Below are positions 8,961 to 18,936 of a stretch of 64,000 bases of DNA, piece after piece. The first letter of the stretch is position 1. Each line of letters opens with the position of its first letter. The DNA lies in assembly GCA_050258755.1 (NCBI GenBank), contig JBLMZI010000005.1, positions 248,001 to 312,000 of the forward strand, read 5' to 3'. The position numbers and the translations under genes are program-made. The notes beneath the pieces are model-generated. The model worked only from the letters and a program-made list of their open reading frames with translations, searched no databases and was not told where the DNA came from. Source of the DNA: JBLMZI01 sp050258755 (GTDB taxonomy: Bacteria; Bacillota; Syntrophomonadia; Syntrophomonadales; DTU052).

Positions 8961-9902
8961 ATGGCATTCGATAAGCGCAAGGACCTGCTTGGATTAAAGG
9001 ACATGAGCCGTGAGGAGATTGAGACCATCCTGGATACGACCGGACCGATGCTGGACGTGCTGGGACGCGATATTAAAAAAGTGCCAACGCTGCGGGGAAA
9101 AGTGATGATGACGGTCTTCTATGAGAACAGCACCCGAACCCGCACTTCGTTTGAAATGGCCGGGAAATACCTGTCTGCCGACACCAGCAATCTGGCGGTG
9201 TCCACCAGCAGCGTGCAGAAAGGGGAAAGCCTTCGGGATACCATCAAGACGATCGAAGCCATGGGGGTGGATTTGATGGTGATCCGGCATGGCATGAGCG
9301 GCACACCCCACTATGTCGCCCGCAATACCCACATGCGGATTATCAATGCCGGCGATGGTTTTAATGAGCACCCGACCCAGGCCCTGCTCGATATGTACTC
9401 GATTCGGGAAGCGAAGGGTTCACTGGACGGGCTGAAAGTGGCCATTGTAGGCGATATTCTGCACAGCCGGGTTGCCCGGTCGAACATCTACGGACTCAAT
9501 CGCTTCGGCTGCGAAGTCCGGGTTGCCGGCCCGTCCACCCTGCTGCCAGCCGGAATTGAAAAGCTGGGCGTCAAGGCTTATACCGAAATTGAGGAAGCCC
9601 TGGACGGCGTTGATGTCATTAATGTGCTCCGCATTCAGCAGGAGCGCCAGAAGAAGGGATTGTTCCCCAGCCTGGACGAGTTTGCCGGGCAGTGGGGCAT
9701 TAACCGGAAACGCATTTCACTTGCGAAAAAGGATGTGCTGATCATGCATCCCGGCCCCATGAACCGAGGGGTTGAAATCACCAGCGAGGTGGCCGACTGC
9801 AGCCAGTCGGTGATCAACCGACAGGTTACCAACGGGGTTGCGGTTCGGATGGCTTTGTTGTATCTCATGATGGGAGGTGCCGGACATGAAATTGCTGGTT
9901 AA
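8961..9902 (+). CDS. pyrB: Aspartate carbamoyltransferase catalytic subunit
   Basis: Makes N-carbamoyl-L-aspartate from carbamoyl phosphate and aspartate, the first committed step to UMP. 313 residues from ATG 8961, 8 bases after GGGGAG; GTG at 8952 is in frame but overlaps that site. Carbamoyl-phosphate loop NSTRTRTSFE (56-65), HPTQALLD and MHPGPMNRG are present, typical of ATCase and not of ornithine carbamoyltransferase. No pyrI regulatory subunit lies nearby, so it is the unregulated class found in Bacillus. It overlaps pyrC by 17 bases. Confidence 0.96.
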   Translation: MAFDKRKDLLGLKDMSREEIETILDTTGPMLDVLGRDIKKVPTLRGKVMMTVFYENSTRTRTSFEMAGKYLSADTSNLAVSTSSVQKGESLRDTIKTIEAMGVDLMVIRHGMSGTPHYVARNTHMRIINAGDGFNEHPTQALLDMYSIREAKGSLDGLKVAIVGDILHSRVARSNIYGLNRFGCEVRVAGPSTLLPAGIEKLGVKAYTEIEEALDGVDVINVLRIQQERQKKGLFPSLDEFAGQWGINRKRISLAKKDVLIMHPGPMNRGVEITSEVADCSQSVINRQVTNGVAVRMALLYLMMGGAGHEIAG

Positions 9903-11175
9903 AGGCGGACGGATTCTCGATCCGGCGACGAACACGGATCTGGTTGGCGATCTCTTGATTGAGGATGGCGTGGTGAAGCAGGTTGCCGCCTCGATCAAGG
10001 CGAATGGGGCCGATGTGATTGATGCCGCCGACATGATTGTTTGTCCGGGATTGATTGATTTACACGTTCATCTTCGGGAACCAGGGTTCGAGTACAAGGA
10101 AACCATCGCATCCGGGACCCGGGCCGCGGCGAACGGGGGATTCACTTCAGTATGCTGTATGCCCAACACCAAGCCGGTCTGTGACCAGCGTGCTGTAGTC
10201 GCACTGATTGAACAGCTGGCGGCCGACCAGGGCGTTGTAAATGTATATCCCATCGCGTCGATCACCAAAGGTCAGGCGGGCCAGGAGATCACTGAAATGG
10301 GGCAGCTGCGGCAAAGCGGATGCGTGGCGGTTTCGGACGACGGTAAACCGGTCATGAGCCCCAAAGTGATGCAACTGGCGATGCAGTATGCAAAGATGTT
10401 CAGTCTGCCGGTGGTATCGCATTGTGAGGATCTGAGCATGGCCGATGAAGGCCAGGTTCATGAGGGGTATTACGCGACATACTACGGGTTGAAAGGCATA
10501 CCGGCCCTGGCGGAAAGCCTGATGGTCGCCCGCGATCTGATGCTTGCCAGAGAAAGCGGCGCCCGGATTCACATCGCCCATATCAGTACCGCCGAAAGCG
10601 TTGCTCTGGTCCGTCAGGCCAAAGCCGAGGGGGTTCGGGCGACCTGTGAAGTGACGCCCCATCACCTTGCGCTGACTGATGAAGTCATTGGCAGCTATGA
10701 CCCGGACACCAAGGTGAATCCACCGCTGCGTTCCGCAGAGCACGTTCAGGCCCTGATCGAGGGGCTGCGGGACGGAACCATCGACTGCATAGCGACCGAT
10801 CACGCGCCGCACGAACTGGAATCGAAGGATTGCGAATACAATCTGGCCAGCTTCGGGATATCCGGGCTGGAAACGGCGGTTGCGGTCCTGTTTGACCGTC
10901 TGGTGAAACCCGGATTGGTGCCGGTTGAAACGATTATACGGGCCTTAACCGCATCCCCGGCGGCAGCCTTTGGGCTGGGCCGCGGAAGTCTCGAACCGGG
11001 CAGTCCGGCCGATGTAACCATTATCAATCCGAAACTGACCCGAACCGTGAAACCGGAACAGTTTGCGTCAAAAGGGAAAAACACGCCGTTTAAGGGCATG
11101 GAATTAACCGGGTGGCCGGTTGCCACCATCGTCAGCGGACGCGTGGTCATGGTGAACGGCGAGCTTCAGGAATAG
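9886..11175 (+). CDS. pyrC: Dihydroorotase, class I
   Basis: Cyclises carbamoyl aspartate to dihydroorotate. 429 residues; zinc ligands in DLHVHLREPG (His60, His62), a downstream His-containing segment VSHCED and HIAHIS, and the catalytic Asp in ATDHAPHE near residue 304. ATG at 9886 is chosen over GTG 9877 because GGGAGG lies 8 bases upstream; the start sits inside the end of pyrB, indicating translational coupling. The class I amidohydrolase form is normal for Gram-positive pyr operons. Confidence 0.96.
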   Translation: MKLLVKGGRILDPATNTDLVGDLLIEDGVVKQVAASIKANGADVIDAADMIVCPGLIDLHVHLREPGFEYKETIASGTRAAANGGFTSVCCMPNTKPVCDQRAVVALIEQLAADQGVVNVYPIASITKGQAGQEITEMGQLRQSGCVAVSDDGKPVMSPKVMQLAMQYAKMFSLPVVSHCEDLSMADEGQVHEGYYATYYGLKGIPALAESLMVARDLMLARESGARIHIAHISTAESVALVRQAKAEGVRATCEVTPHHLALTDEVIGSYDPDTKVNPPLRSAEHVQALIEGLRDGTIDCIATDHAPHELESKDCEYNLASFGISGLETAVAVLFDRLVKPGLVPVETIIRALTASPAAAFGLGRGSLEPGSPADVTIINPKLTRTVKPEQFASKGKNTPFKGMELTGWPVATIVSGRVVMVNGELQE

Positions 11176-11222
11176 ATGGTCCGAGGAAGAAGGGGAAACC
11201 CGTTTTGAAGGAATGGAGTGTC

Positions 11223-12296
11223 ATGGTGAAACAAGGATATTTGGTGTTGGAAAACGGGATGGTTTTCGAGGGATGGACCTACGGAACAGCCGGTCAGGTC
11301 AGCGGTGAAGTCGTATTCAACACGTCGATGACCGGGTATCAGGAAGTTTTGACCGATCCGTCCTACGCCGGCCAGATTGTCGTGATGACCTTTCCTTTGA
11401 TCGGCAACTACGGCTTGAGCCAGGACCGGTTCGAATCACGCAAAATCTGGGCGCGGGGATTTGTGGTCCGGGAAGCCTGTCCAGCACCAAGCCATTATCA
11501 ACAGAAGTGGGATCTGGACGGATTCCTGCAGGAATACAGCGTAATGGGGCTTTACGGGCTGGATACCCGGGCATTGACGCGAATCCTTCGCAGTCACGGG
11601 ACCATGGGCGGCGTGCTGACCACCGACGGAGCCCATAAGGATGAGCTGGTGGCCCAGGCCAAAGAAGCGGCCGGGGTTTTGGAATCGGGACTGGTGCTCG
11701 AAGTAACCCGGGAAAAGCCCGAAGTGTTTAACGCAGGCGGCCCCAAGCGGGTCGTGCTCTACGACTTCGGCGCCAAGCAGAACATTATCAATTCCCTGGC
11801 GGCTCGAGGCTGTGAGGTGATTGCGGTGCCGGCCAAAACCAGCGCCGGCGAGGTCATGGATTACCGCCCGGACGGCATTGTGCTGTCGAACGGGCCTGGC
11901 GATCCCAAGGCCTGCGGCTTTGCGATTCAATCGGTACAAAGCCTGCTTGGCAAAGTCCCAATCATGGGGATTTGTCTGGGACATCAGATTCTCGGCCTGG
12001 CTCTGGGCGGTGACACCTACAAGCTCACGTTCGGGCACCGGGGGGCAAATCACCCGGTCAAAGACTTGCGCTCCGGCAAGGTCTACATTACGTCACAGAA
12101 CCATGGTTATGCACTGCGGGCGGATTCGCTCGCTGGAACCGGTGCTGAAACAGCCCTGATCAATTTAAACGACCAAACCGTAGAAGGGATTGTGCACCCG
12201 GACTACAAGGCGTTCTCGGTTCAATATCATCCGGAAGGCGCCCCTGGTCCCGAAGATTCGGCCTATCTGTTCGACGATTTTGTAAAGGCCTTGTAA
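11223..12296 (+). CDS. carA: Carbamoyl-phosphate synthase small (glutaminase) subunit
   Basis: Hydrolyses glutamine and passes ammonia to CarB. 357 residues: N-terminal CPSase_sm_chain domain (LENGMVFEG, FNTSMTGYQE, SYAGQIV) and a C-terminal class I amidotransferase with LSNGPGDP, the nucleophile-bearing MGICLGHQ, and YHPEGAPGP for the His-Glu pair. Start at ATG 11223 after GGAG; a TTG at 11205 with AAGGGG upstream would add six residues and cannot be excluded. Lies in the pyr operon, 47 bases after pyrC and 28 before carB, so this copy serves pyrimidine synthesis. Confidence 0.95.
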   Translation: MVKQGYLVLENGMVFEGWTYGTAGQVSGEVVFNTSMTGYQEVLTDPSYAGQIVVMTFPLIGNYGLSQDRFESRKIWARGFVVREACPAPSHYQQKWDLDGFLQEYSVMGLYGLDTRALTRILRSHGTMGGVLTTDGAHKDELVAQAKEAAGVLESGLVLEVTREKPEVFNAGGPKRVVLYDFGAKQNIINSLAARGCEVIAVPAKTSAGEVMDYRPDGIVLSNGPGDPKACGFAIQSVQSLLGKVPIMGICLGHQILGLALGGDTYKLTFGHRGANHPVKDLRSGKVYITSQNHGYALRADSLAGTGAETALINLNDQTVEGIVHPDYKAFSVQYHPEGAPGPEDSAYLFDDFVKAL

Positions 12297-12324
12297 GGGC
12301 AGGCCGAGACGAAGGAGGAGTACC

Positions 12325-15300
12325 ATGCCGCGCAATCAGGCATTAAAAAAAGTGATGGTTATCGGTTCCGGCCCGATTGTCATCGGGCAGGCCGCCGAGT
12401 TTGACTATGCCGGGACCCAGGCGTGCCAGGCCTTAAAACAGGAAGGCATCGAGGTCGTCCTGGTGAACAGCAATCCGGCGACCATTATGACCGATACCAA
12501 CATGGCGGACCGGACCTATATCGAACCGATGACCCCGCAGTTTCTCGCGAATATCCTTCGCAAGGAGCGGCCCGACGGGATTATTGCCACCCTTGGCGGT
12601 CAGGTCGGGCTGAATCTGGCCTTATCGCTGGAGGAATCCGGGATACTGGCCGAACTGGGGATTCCGCTTCTGGGCACGCCGCTTGAGGCGATTAAGAAAG
12701 CGGAAGACCGCGAAATCTTCAAGGCCACCATGGCGGATGCCGGCGAATCGGTGGCGGAGAGTGTAATCGTTACCAACGTGGAGGACGCGCTGGTATTTGC
12801 CCGGGTCCAGGGGTTCCCCCTGATTATCCGGCCGGCCTATACGCTCGGGGGCACCGGCGGGGGCGTGTGCGCCAACGAGGAAGAACTGAAAGCGATCGTC
12901 ATCCGGGGACTCAAACTGAGCCCGATCAGCCAGGTTCTGGTGGAACAGAGTGTGGCAGGATACAAGGAAATCGAATTTGAAGTGATGCGCGATGCCCATG
13001 ACAATTGTATTACGGTTTGCAGCATGGAGAACCTGGACCCGGTCGGCATTCACACCGGTGACAGCGTGGTGGTCGCGCCCGCCCAGACTTTGAATGATGT
13101 CGAATACCAGATGCTCCGGTCGGCTTCAATCCGGATCATCCGGGCGTTGGGCATCCAGGGTGGATGCAATATCCAGTTTGCCCTGGATCCGTTCAGCAAA
13201 CGTTACTATATAATTGAAGTCAATCCAAGGGTCAGCCGTTCGTCAGCGCTGGCCTCCAAAGCGACCGGATATCCGATCGCGAAAGTAGCGGCCAAGATCG
13301 CTATCGGCTATACGCTGGACGAAATCACCAATGCTGTAACCGGGAAAACCACCGCCTGTTTTGAGCCGGCGATCGATTATGTGGTGCTGAAAATCCCACG
13401 CTGGCCGTTTGACAAGTTCAACCGCGGCGACCGCAGGCTGGGGAGCCAGATGAAGGCCACCGGTGAAGTCATGGCGATTGACCGGACCATCGAGTCTGCC
13501 CTCATGAAAGCGGTCCGGTCGCTGGAACTCGGCATCCGGGCTTTCAGCCAGCCGGAAATGAAATCCCTGAGCGAACAGGAAGTAAACCGGCGCCTGGCGC
13601 AACCGGACGATGAGCGGTTGTTCCTGCTGGTGGAAGCCTTTGAACGCGGCTTTACCCTGGAAACGATTCATCAGATCACGAAAATCGACCGTTTTTTCCT
13701 GAAAAAGATTGAAAACATTGCGGACATGAAACGGCGGATCGCAAATGAAGCCTTGACGCCTGAATTGATGCGGGAGGCTAAGCGAATTGGGTTTGCGGAC
13801 CGGGATATCGCTTCCTTAACCCACATGACCGACAGCCAGGTGCGGGAGATTCGAACCAAATTCCAGATCGCGCCGGTATACAAGATTGTTGACACCTGTG
13901 CGGCCGAGTTTGACGCCGAGACCCCGTACTTCTACTCTTGTTACGAGACCGAAGACGAATGCAATGCGGATGAAAAGGCCAAAAAGGTGATGGTTATCGG
14001 TTCGGGCCCGATCCGGATCGGGCAGGGCATTGAATTTGACTATTGTTCGGTGCATTGTGTCTGGGCCTTGCAGGAAGCCGGGTTTGAGGCGATCATCGCC
14101 AACAACAACCCGGAAACCGTTTCAACCGATTTTGACACCTCTGACCGGCTCTATTTTGAACCGCTGGTGCTGGAGGATGTGCTGAACATCATTGAGGCCG
14201 AAAAGCCGGATGGGGTCATTGTTCAATTCGGCGGCCAGACCGCGATTAATCTCGCCCATCCGCTGGAGGAAAACGGGGTCCGGATTCTGGGTACCTCGGT
14301 GGACAGCATTGACCGGGCCGAAGACCGCGACCGCTTTGATTTGCTGGTGGAGACCATCGGGATTCCACGGCCGCCGGGCAAATCGGTTTATTCGGCGAAC
14401 GCGGCCCTGAAAGTCGCGAAGGAAATCGGTTATCCGGTCGTTGTGCGGCCTTCCTACGTGTTGGGAGGCCGGGCGATGGAGATCGTATACAATGATACCG
14501 AACTGCGTGAATACATGAGAAGCGCCGTCAAGGTATCGAATGAGCACCCGGTCCTGGTCGACAAGTATCTGCAGGGGAAAGAAATGGAAGTGGACGCCAT
14601 TTCCGACGGCATCGACGTACTGATTCCGGGCATCATGCAGCATATCGAACGCGCGGGGGTTCATTCCGGGGATAGTATCGCGGTTTATCCGGCCTTTCAG
14701 CTTGGAACCGGGATCAAGGACAAAGTGGTTGACTACACCCTGCGGATCGCCCGGGAGCTCAAGGTCAAAGGACTGCTGAACATTCAATATGTCGAGCATG
14801 ACGGGGAACTGTATGTGATCGAAGTCAACCCCAGATCCAGCCGCACGGTCCCGTTTTTGTCCAAAGTCACCGGCGTACCCATGGTGAAAGTGGCGACCAA
14901 CGCCGCGCTTGGTAAGACACTGGCCGAAATGGGTTACTCCACCGGCCTGTATCCGAAACCCGAATACTTTGCGGTGAAGGCTCCGGTTTTTTCGTTTGCC
15001 AAGCTGCAGCAGGTTGACATCTCACTCGGACCGGAAATGAAATCGACCGGAGAGGTCATGGGGGTTGACCCAAGTTTTGAACGCGCTTTATACAAAGCCT
15101 TGATCGCTTCCGGTCTTGATTTTCCGGCTGAAGGAACCATCTTAACGACCATTGCGGACAAGGACAAACAGGAAGCCATTCCAATTATTAAAGGATTTTG
15201 CGAGCTCGGCTTCAAGGTCATGGCAACCGCCGGTACAGCCGCGGCCCTTCGAGCGGCTGGCATTGAGGTCTACCAGGCAAAAAAACTGGATGAAGGTTCA

Positions 15301-15543
15301 CCCAATATCGTCGATTTGATCCGGCAGGACGAGGTGGATTTCGTCGTCAACACCCTGACCAAAGGGCGGCGGCCGGAAAGCGACGGCTTCCAGATTCGGC
15401 GCGCGGCCGTGGAACACGGCGTACCCTGCCTGACGTCACTGGATACCACTGCCATGCTCCTTCGGGTTATTCAGGAAATTCGAAGCGGCGAGGCCTTCGA
15501 AGTGGTTCCAATGCAGGAATACCTGGCCTGGAAGCGGGTATAG
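12325..15543 (+). CDS. carB: Carbamoyl-phosphate synthase large subunit
   Basis: Makes carbamoyl phosphate from bicarbonate, two ATP and ammonia. 1072 residues, the usual length, with the internal duplication expected of the family: each half starts with KVMVIGSGPI (about 10 and 552) followed by an ATP-grasp domain, then an MGS-like allosteric domain (about 935-1072, starting around ATIADKDKQEAIPI). EVNPR motifs occur in both halves. The ribosome site AAGGAGGAG lies 7 bases before ATG. A 107-base gap follows before pyrK. Confidence 0.96.
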   Translation: MPRNQALKKVMVIGSGPIVIGQAAEFDYAGTQACQALKQEGIEVVLVNSNPATIMTDTNMADRTYIEPMTPQFLANILRKERPDGIIATLGGQVGLNLALSLEESGILAELGIPLLGTPLEAIKKAEDREIFKATMADAGESVAESVIVTNVEDALVFARVQGFPLIIRPAYTLGGTGGGVCANEEELKAIVIRGLKLSPISQVLVEQSVAGYKEIEFEVMRDAHDNCITVCSMENLDPVGIHTGDSVVVAPAQTLNDVEYQMLRSASIRIIRALGIQGGCNIQFALDPFSKRYYIIEVNPRVSRSSALASKATGYPIAKVAAKIAIGYTLDEITNAVTGKTTACFEPAIDYVVLKIPRWPFDKFNRGDRRLGSQMKATGEVMAIDRTIESALMKAVRSLELGIRAFSQPEMKSLSEQEVNRRLAQPDDERLFLLVEAFERGFTLETIHQITKIDRFFLKKIENIADMKRRIANEALTPELMREAKRIGFADRDIASLTHMTDSQVREIRTKFQIAPVYKIVDTCAAEFDAETPYFYSCYETEDECNADEKAKKVMVIGSGPIRIGQGIEFDYCSVHCVWALQEAGFEAIIANNNPETVSTDFDTSDRLYFEPLVLEDVLNIIEAEKPDGVIVQFGGQTAINLAHPLEENGVRILGTSVDSIDRAEDRDRFDLLVETIGIPRPPGKSVYSANAALKVAKEIGYPVVVRPSYVLGGRAMEIVYNDTELREYMRSAVKVSNEHPVLVDKYLQGKEMEVDAISDGIDVLIPGIMQHIERAGVHSGDSIAVYPAFQLGTGIKDKVVDYTLRIARELKVKGLLNIQYVEHDGELYVIEVNPRSSRTVPFLSKVTGVPMVKVATNAALGKTLAEMGYSTGLYPKPEYFAVKAPVFSFAKLQQVDISLGPEMKSTGEVMGVDPSFERALYKALIASGLDFPAEGTILTTIADKDKQEAIPIIKGFCELGFKVMATAGTAAALRAAGIEVYQAKKLDEGSPNIVDLIRQDEVDFVVNTLTKGRRPESDGFQIRRAAVEHGVPCLTSLDTTAMLLRVIQEIRSGEAFEVVPMQEYLAWKRV

Positions 15544-15580
15544 GAACAGATTCTTATGAAGTTTTCAGGATTTTTTCAGG

Positions 15581-15609
15581 TTGTATACAGGACAAATGCC
15601 CATTATGTA
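15581..15609 (+). promoter_or_regulatory. Possible internal promoter upstream of pyrK
   Basis: TTGTAT (15581-15586) and TATGTA (15604-15609) are spaced by 17 bases in the only long gap inside the pyr operon. The match is weak. Confidence 0.3.
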
Positions 15610-15650
15610 GAATGTCTAATGAAAATTGCGTGACCATCGGGAGGTAAAGA

Positions 15651-16454
15651 ATGGGATCTCTGGAAAAAGCCCTGGTTGTTCGGCACCGCGAGGTCCAGCC
15701 GCGCTATTACGAGCTGGAGTTCATTGCGCCGGCGATCGCCAAGGACGTCTTGCCCGGGCAGTTCGTCAATGTCCGGGTGGGCGACAGTTACGACCCGTTG
15801 CTGCGGCGTCCGTTTTCCATCTATAACGTGGATAAAAAGCTCGGAAGCATTACCGTGTTCTATAAAGTGGTCGGACGCGGAACGCGCCAAATGGCAAGAA
15901 TTCATATCGAGAACCGGCTTGATGTGATGGGCCCGCTCGGCACACCGTTTTCGATACCGGACGGGGCGCGGTCGGTGGTCCTGGTCGGCGGTGGTGTCGG
16001 GATTGCTCCGCTGGTGTATCTGGCCAGGGTGCTGACCGATCATAAGATCGATGTGAAGGTGCTGCTCGGGGCTTCTTCGGCGGGGTATCTGTGCGGAAAG
16101 GATATTCTATCCAAACTGGGCGTCTCGCTTATGGTGTCCACGGATGACGGCAGTGAAGGCATGAAAGGACGGGTCACTGATCTGCTGGCTTCGGAATTAG
16201 AACGTACGAAACACGACTTTGTTTACGCCTGCGGCCCGGAACGGATGTTGGCCCGGGTGACAGAAATTGCGGAACAATTTGGCGTACCGGGGGAGATCTC
16301 CCTGGAAGAGCACATGGCCTGCGGGGTCGGCGCCTGTTTGGGCTGTGCGCACCGGGTAAAACAGGGAGCGGAGTACCGCTATGCCAAGGTATGTCAAGAA
16401 GGGCCTGTCTTTTCGATTGGCGAGGTTCTCTTCGATTTTGGTGAAGCGAGGTGA
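15651..16454 (+). CDS. pyrK: Dihydroorotate dehydrogenase electron transfer subunit
   Basis: A 267-residue FAD and [2Fe-2S] protein that lets the PyrD partner use NAD+ as acceptor. FAD-binding RRPFSIYN (about 50-57), NAD-binding VGGGVGIAPL (about 112-121), and a C-terminal iron-sulfur segment with ACGVGACLGC followed by the distal Cys in AKVCQEGP. ATG start 7 bases after GGGAGG. Its stop overlaps the upstream in-frame GTG of pyrD, so the two subunits are co-translated. Presence of pyrK shows that pyrD is the class 1B enzyme. Confidence 0.95.
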   Translation: MGSLEKALVVRHREVQPRYYELEFIAPAIAKDVLPGQFVNVRVGDSYDPLLRRPFSIYNVDKKLGSITVFYKVVGRGTRQMARIHIENRLDVMGPLGTPFSIPDGARSVVLVGGGVGIAPLVYLARVLTDHKIDVKVLLGASSAGYLCGKDILSKLGVSLMVSTDDGSEGMKGRVTDLLASELERTKHDFVYACGPERMLARVTEIAEQFGVPGEISLEEHMACGVGACLGCAHRVKQGAEYRYAKVCQEGPVFSIGEVLFDFGEAR

Positions 16455-16459
16455 GCCGC

Positions 16460-17416
16460 GTGTCTGAAAAACCATCACGCAAAAAAGACAATTCGTCCCG
16501 GAATCTTGCCGTGAATCTGGGCGGAATGGCACTGAAAAACCCGGTGACGGTGGCATCGGGAACCTTTGGTTATGGCCGTGAATATCAGGATTATGTCAAT
16601 CCGGCCCTCCTGGGGGCTGTTATCGTAAAAGGAACCACCCTGGAACCCCGGCTGGGCAACCCGCCGCCCCGCATCGTTGAAACGCCGGCGGGCATGCTAA
16701 ACGCCATCGGCCTGGAGAATCCCGGTATTGAGGTTTTTGTGCGGGAATCCCTGCCATGGCTTCGAAACGCCGGGGTTACGGTGATTGCCAATATCGCCGG
16801 CAACACGATCGACGAATATGCGAAAATGGCCGAAATCCTGGACAAGGAAACCGGAATTGCCGGTATTGAACTCAACATTTCCTGCCCGAATGTCAAAAAG
16901 GGCGGCATGCAATTCGGCACTGATCCAGTTATGGTGAAGGAAGTCACCCAGGCGGTGAAATCGAAAACCAAACTGCCGGTGATGCCCAAGCTGTCTCCGA
17001 ATGTGACCGACATCACGGCAATCGCCCGGGCGGCCGCCGACGGCGGCGCGGACTGTGTCGCGCTGATCAATACGCTGACCGGAATGGCGATTGATATTGA
17101 TAGCCGAAAACCGGTGCTGGCCAACGTGATCGGCGGGCTCTCAGGGCCTGCGATCAAGCCGGTGGCCTTACGGATGGTGTACCAGGTAGCCCGGGAGGTT
17201 GGAATCCCGATTATGGGGCTTGGGGGCATCATGCGTATCCGGGACGTGATTGAATTCATGATGGCTGGCGCGACAGCGGTTTCGATCGGGACCGCCAACT
17301 TTGTCAATCCTGTGGTGACCCTTGAAGTGATTGACGGACTGACTCGTTATCTGGAAAAGTATGATATACCGGATATCCGCTCGATTATTGGAGCGGCCCT
17401 GCCGAAGGAAGTCTAG
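16460..17416 (+). CDS. pyrD: Dihydroorotate dehydrogenase, class 1B catalytic subunit
   Basis: Oxidises dihydroorotate to orotate with FMN. About 318 residues; the active-site cysteine is in ELNISCPNVKKGG and the FMN phosphate site in GLGGIMRI and SIGTANF. The cysteine base and the adjoining pyrK mark the NAD-linked 1B class. I place the start at GTG 16460, five bases after a perfect GAGGTGA ribosome site; GTG 16451, overlapping the pyrK stop, is the alternative and would add three residues. Confidence 0.94.
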   Translation: MSEKPSRKKDNSSRNLAVNLGGMALKNPVTVASGTFGYGREYQDYVNPALLGAVIVKGTTLEPRLGNPPPRIVETPAGMLNAIGLENPGIEVFVRESLPWLRNAGVTVIANIAGNTIDEYAKMAEILDKETGIAGIELNISCPNVKKGGMQFGTDPVMVKEVTQAVKSKTKLPVMPKLSPNVTDITAIARAAADGGADCVALINTLTGMAIDIDSRKPVLANVIGGLSGPAIKPVALRMVYQVAREVGIPIMGLGGIMRIRDVIEFMMAGATAVSIGTANFVNPVVTLEVIDGLTRYLEKYDIPDIRSIIGAALPKEV

Positions 17417-17436
17417 GGATTTAAAGGAGGAAACCC

Positions 17437-18156
17437 ATGCTGCAGCCCAAAGAGCGGCTCATTATCGCGCTGGATGTCGACACTGCGGAACAGGCTCTGG
17501 CCCATGCGGAAAAACTGAAGGAACACGCGGGTGTTTTCAAGATCGGCATGCAGCTGTATAACAGTGAAGGGCCTGAAATGGTCCGCCGGATGAACGCGCT
17601 TGGCGCGAAGCTTTTCGTGGATTTGAAGTTTCACGATATCCCGAACACAGTGGCTGCGGCTTCCCGGGTAATGGCGCGGCTGGGCTGTTCCATGTTCAAT
17701 GTACACGCCGCCGGAGGCAAGGAAATGATGAAACAGGCGGCGGAAGCGTCGCGGGACGAGGCCGCCAAAGCCGGTCTGCCGGCGCCGCGCGTACTGGCGG
17801 TCACCGTGCTGACCAGTCTCGCGGAACAACAGGTTGCGCAAGAAATGCACAGCCGTTTACCGCTGAAGGATTTGGTGGTAGAGTGGGCGGTAATGGCAAA
17901 GGAAGCGGGCATCGACGGCGTTGTGGCTTCTCCGCAGGAAATTGCCGCGATTCGGACGGCCTGCGGTCCTGATTTCCTGATCGTGACACCGGGAGTTCGC
18001 CCGGCGTGGGCGGATGCCAATGACCAGAAACGGGTGATGACCCCGCGTGAAGCGCTGGATCAAGGGGCTGATTACATGGTAATCGGCCGGCCGGTATTGA
18101 AGGCTGCAGATCCGGTTGCGGCGGCGGGTCGCATAATTCAAGAGTTGGAGGGGTAA
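17437..18156 (+). CDS. pyrF: Orotidine 5'-phosphate decarboxylase
   Basis: Decarboxylates OMP to UMP, the last step of the pathway. 239 residues, TIM barrel. The signature ALDVD at the N terminus, catalytic DLKFHDIPNT (Lys between two Asp), and phosphate-binding TPGVRP and VIGRPV near the C terminus are all there. AAAGGAGG lies 6 bases before ATG. Group I form as in Bacillus. It ends three bases before the pyrE start. Confidence 0.96.
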   Translation: MLQPKERLIIALDVDTAEQALAHAEKLKEHAGVFKIGMQLYNSEGPEMVRRMNALGAKLFVDLKFHDIPNTVAAASRVMARLGCSMFNVHAAGGKEMMKQAAEASRDEAAKAGLPAPRVLAVTVLTSLAEQQVAQEMHSRLPLKDLVVEWAVMAKEAGIDGVVASPQEIAAIRTACGPDFLIVTPGVRPAWADANDQKRVMTPREALDQGADYMVIGRPVLKAADPVAAAGRIIQELEG

Positions 18157-18159
18157 AGG

Positions 18160-18732
18160 TTGAAAAAGGACGAGGCTGCGAAAGTTTTTGAGAAATCCGG
18201 TGCACTGTTGAAAGGTCATTTTATTTTGACCTCGGGGCGGCACAGCGATAAATACATGCAGTGCGCACAGGTTCTCCAGTATCCGGAGTATACTGAGAAA
18301 CTGGCCAAAGAACTGGCAAAGAGTTTTGAGAAAGCCGGCGTTGAACTGGTCGTGGGCCCGGCGATGGGCGGCATCATTGTTTCTTATGAAGTGGCGCGTC
18401 AATTGGGCGTTCAGTCCATCTTCTGCGAACGCGAAAACGGTAAAATGGCTTTGCGCCGCGGTTTTTCCGTGAAACCGGGTCAAAAAATCTTGGTGGTTGA
18501 AGACGTTATCACCACCGGGGGCTCGGTCAAGGAAGTGATGGATGTCGTGAAAGCGCAGGGCGGCGTGGTCGTTGGCGTGGCGGTGCTGGTTGACCGCAGC
18601 AGCGGATCGGTGGACTTTGGCGTCAAGACGGTTTCGACCCTGACCCTTGATGTACAGTCCTGGCCGTCTGACAGCTGTCCGCTGTGCAAGGAAGGCGCGC
18701 AGCCGCCGACCAAACCCGGCAGCCGCAGCTAG
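18160..18732 (+). CDS. pyrE: Orotate phosphoribosyltransferase
   Basis: Transfers the phosphoribosyl group from PRPP to orotate, giving OMP. 190 residues, with the PRPP loop ILVVEDVITTGGS (about 109-121) and TSGRHSDKY near the N terminus. TTG start at 18160 follows GGAGGGG. The C-terminal tail carries CPLC, found in a subset of bacterial PyrE proteins. Last gene of the pyr operon; no standard T-tract terminator follows, only the long hairpin at 18773-18844. Confidence 0.95.
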   Translation: MKKDEAAKVFEKSGALLKGHFILTSGRHSDKYMQCAQVLQYPEYTEKLAKELAKSFEKAGVELVVGPAMGGIIVSYEVARQLGVQSIFCERENGKMALRRGFSVKPGQKILVVEDVITTGGSVKEVMDVVKAQGGVVVGVAVLVDRSSGSVDFGVKTVSTLTLDVQSWPSDSCPLCKEGAQPPTKPGSRS

Positions 18733-18772
18733 CAGAACGAAACAGGACCCAATTCAATATAATCAGTGGAAG

Positions 18773-18844
18773 ATGCTCCTTAACGAAGCTTGGAACGGGA
18801 TATTTCAATATTCGGTTCCGATGAATGTTCGGTTTAAGGAGCAT
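18773..18844 (+). other. Two-tier hairpin in the pyrE-chemoreceptor gap
   Basis: An 11-base perfect inverted repeat (18773-18783 with 18834-18844) encloses a second imperfect stem (GGAAC 18792-18796 with GTTCC 18815-18819 and further AT pairs). There is no T tract after it. It could end the pyr transcript, or be a structured RNA element. The rest of the 18733-19150 gap is AT-rich and holds a promoter (18937-18965) and leader; no credible protein gene was seen. Confidence 0.5.
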
Positions 18845-18936
18845 TCCTTATATCGGGGCTATTCGTCAATATCGACTCGATGAATCGGACTGATTCGATC
18901 GACCTTGTTGATTAACAATTTTAATAATATCGAATA